A DNA stretch of 64,000 nt. Origin: Persicobacter diffluens (GTDB lineage Bacteria > Bacteroidota > Bacteroidia > Cytophagales > Cyclobacteriaceae). The notes under the pieces are model-generated. The model worked only from the letters and a program-made list of their open reading frames with translations, searched no databases and was not told the DNA's origin. Every line of letters begins with the position of its first letter. Position 1 is the stretch's first letter. This document shows, one piece after another, positions 63,723-64,000 of this stretch. Location of the stretch: assembly GCF_036244895.1 (NCBI RefSeq), contig NZ_BQKE01000002.1:62001-126000 (forward strand), read 5' to 3'. A program made the translations under genes and the position numbers.

Positions 63723-64000
63723 ATGAAGAGATTGTGGAAGTGGCATAGCGTCATTAGTTTGTATGTAGGGGTGGTCATCATTATTCTCTCCGTTAGTGGA
63801 AGTTTGGTGGTCTTTAAGCAAGAGATTGACCAATGGTTGAATCCTCACCTTTACTATATCACACCCGCCTCTTCCATTTCTGATGATCTTGATACATTTA
63901 TTAATGCGCAATTAGGGGAATACCAGCAGTTGAAATCTTATAGCCTGGATATTCCCGAGGACAAGGAGCAGTCCTGGTGTTTGTCTGTTTACCTGAACAG
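63723..64000 (+). CDS. PepSY-associated membrane protein (partial)
   Basis: The start ATG at 63723 gives MKRLWKWHSVISLYVGVVII, the N-terminal pattern of PepSY-TM proteins (His in a first membrane helix followed by SGSLVVFKQEIDQWLNPHLY). The gene runs off the right edge. These inner-membrane proteins are thought to act in reductive release or uptake of iron after siderophore import, which fits the receptor immediately upstream. Confidence 0.85.
   Translation, partial: MKRLWKWHSVISLYVGVVIIILSVSGSLVVFKQEIDQWLNPHLYYITPASSISDDLDTFINAQLGEYQQLKSYSLDIPEDKEQSWCLSVYLN

Noticed and set aside
1..64000. CRISPR array, tRNA or rRNA genes
   Set aside because: No short evenly spaced direct repeats of CRISPR type and no cloverleaf or rRNA sequence recognised by reading; a tRNAscan/CRISPR search would be decisive.

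Overview
The window comes from a chromosome of a polysaccharide-degrading member of the Bacteroidota, most likely Cytophagales/Cytophagia. The evidence is SusC/SusD outer-membrane pairs, many TonB-dependent receptors, sulfatase and glycosidase genes, TAnnTTTG-type promoter boxes, A-rich leaders with no clear Shine-Dalgarno sequences, and a short class I ribonucleotide reductase without an ATP cone. The exact genus cannot be read from the sequence.

Layout. Positions 1-5 kb: the tail of an unknown gene, then a minus-strand stress/efflux group (MFS drug exporter, Crp/Fnr-like regulator, OhrR-type MarR regulator, glutathione peroxidase, GNAT acetyltransferase). 5.5-8.6 kb: nrdB-nrdA with promoter and terminator. 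8.7-9.8 kb: a lycopene cyclase. 10.2-12.9 kb: a minus-strand cobalamin tail-assembly group (cobT, cobS, cobC) split by a repeat element. 13.2-14.7 kb: a complete IS3-family element with terminal inverted repeats, a 4-bp target duplication and a -1 frameshift site. 15-17.6 kb: two secreted proteins of unknown role and a block of five imperfect ~156-bp tandem repeats. 17.7-26.1 kb: a 12-Asp-box beta-propeller protein, a repeat-dense spacer, a GAF-PAS membrane sensor and an outer-membrane beta-barrel protein.

26.3-51.6 kb is a large polysaccharide utilisation region: a membrane-bound winged-helix regulator divergent from a GH2-uxaC-GH29 operon; a SusC-SusD-PKD lipoprotein operon; a 7TM-DISM sensor whose C-terminus is an IS1595-type transposase zinc ribbon; two GH3 enzymes; a small CpxP/Spy-like protein; and a doubly mutated Asp-box propeller pseudogene. 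A sulfatase follows at 55-56.4 kb. Together these suggest breakdown of a sulfated, uronic-acid-containing (and possibly fucosylated) glycan, with UxaC feeding released uronate into central metabolism. The specific glycan is inference.

52-64 kb: an Omp85-type barrel protein, three small genes (two with a shared structured leader), the sulfatase, a solitary AAA ATPase, a frameshifted membrane PH-like gene, a secreted protein, and a TonB siderophore receptor followed by the start of a PepSY membrane protein (iron uptake).

A striking feature is the number of short dispersed repeats without coding capacity. Family A (~160 bp) is an imperfect full-length palindrome with GAGCGTGTTTAAAAGC ends. Family B (~225 bp) has TTAAnCCGnATTATTCA ends. 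Family C (~75-150 bp) is GC-rich, contains GAGCTC and looks like a structured RNA. A and B occur about ten times each, often side by side, and several A copies touch stop codons or sit between genes of the utilisation region.
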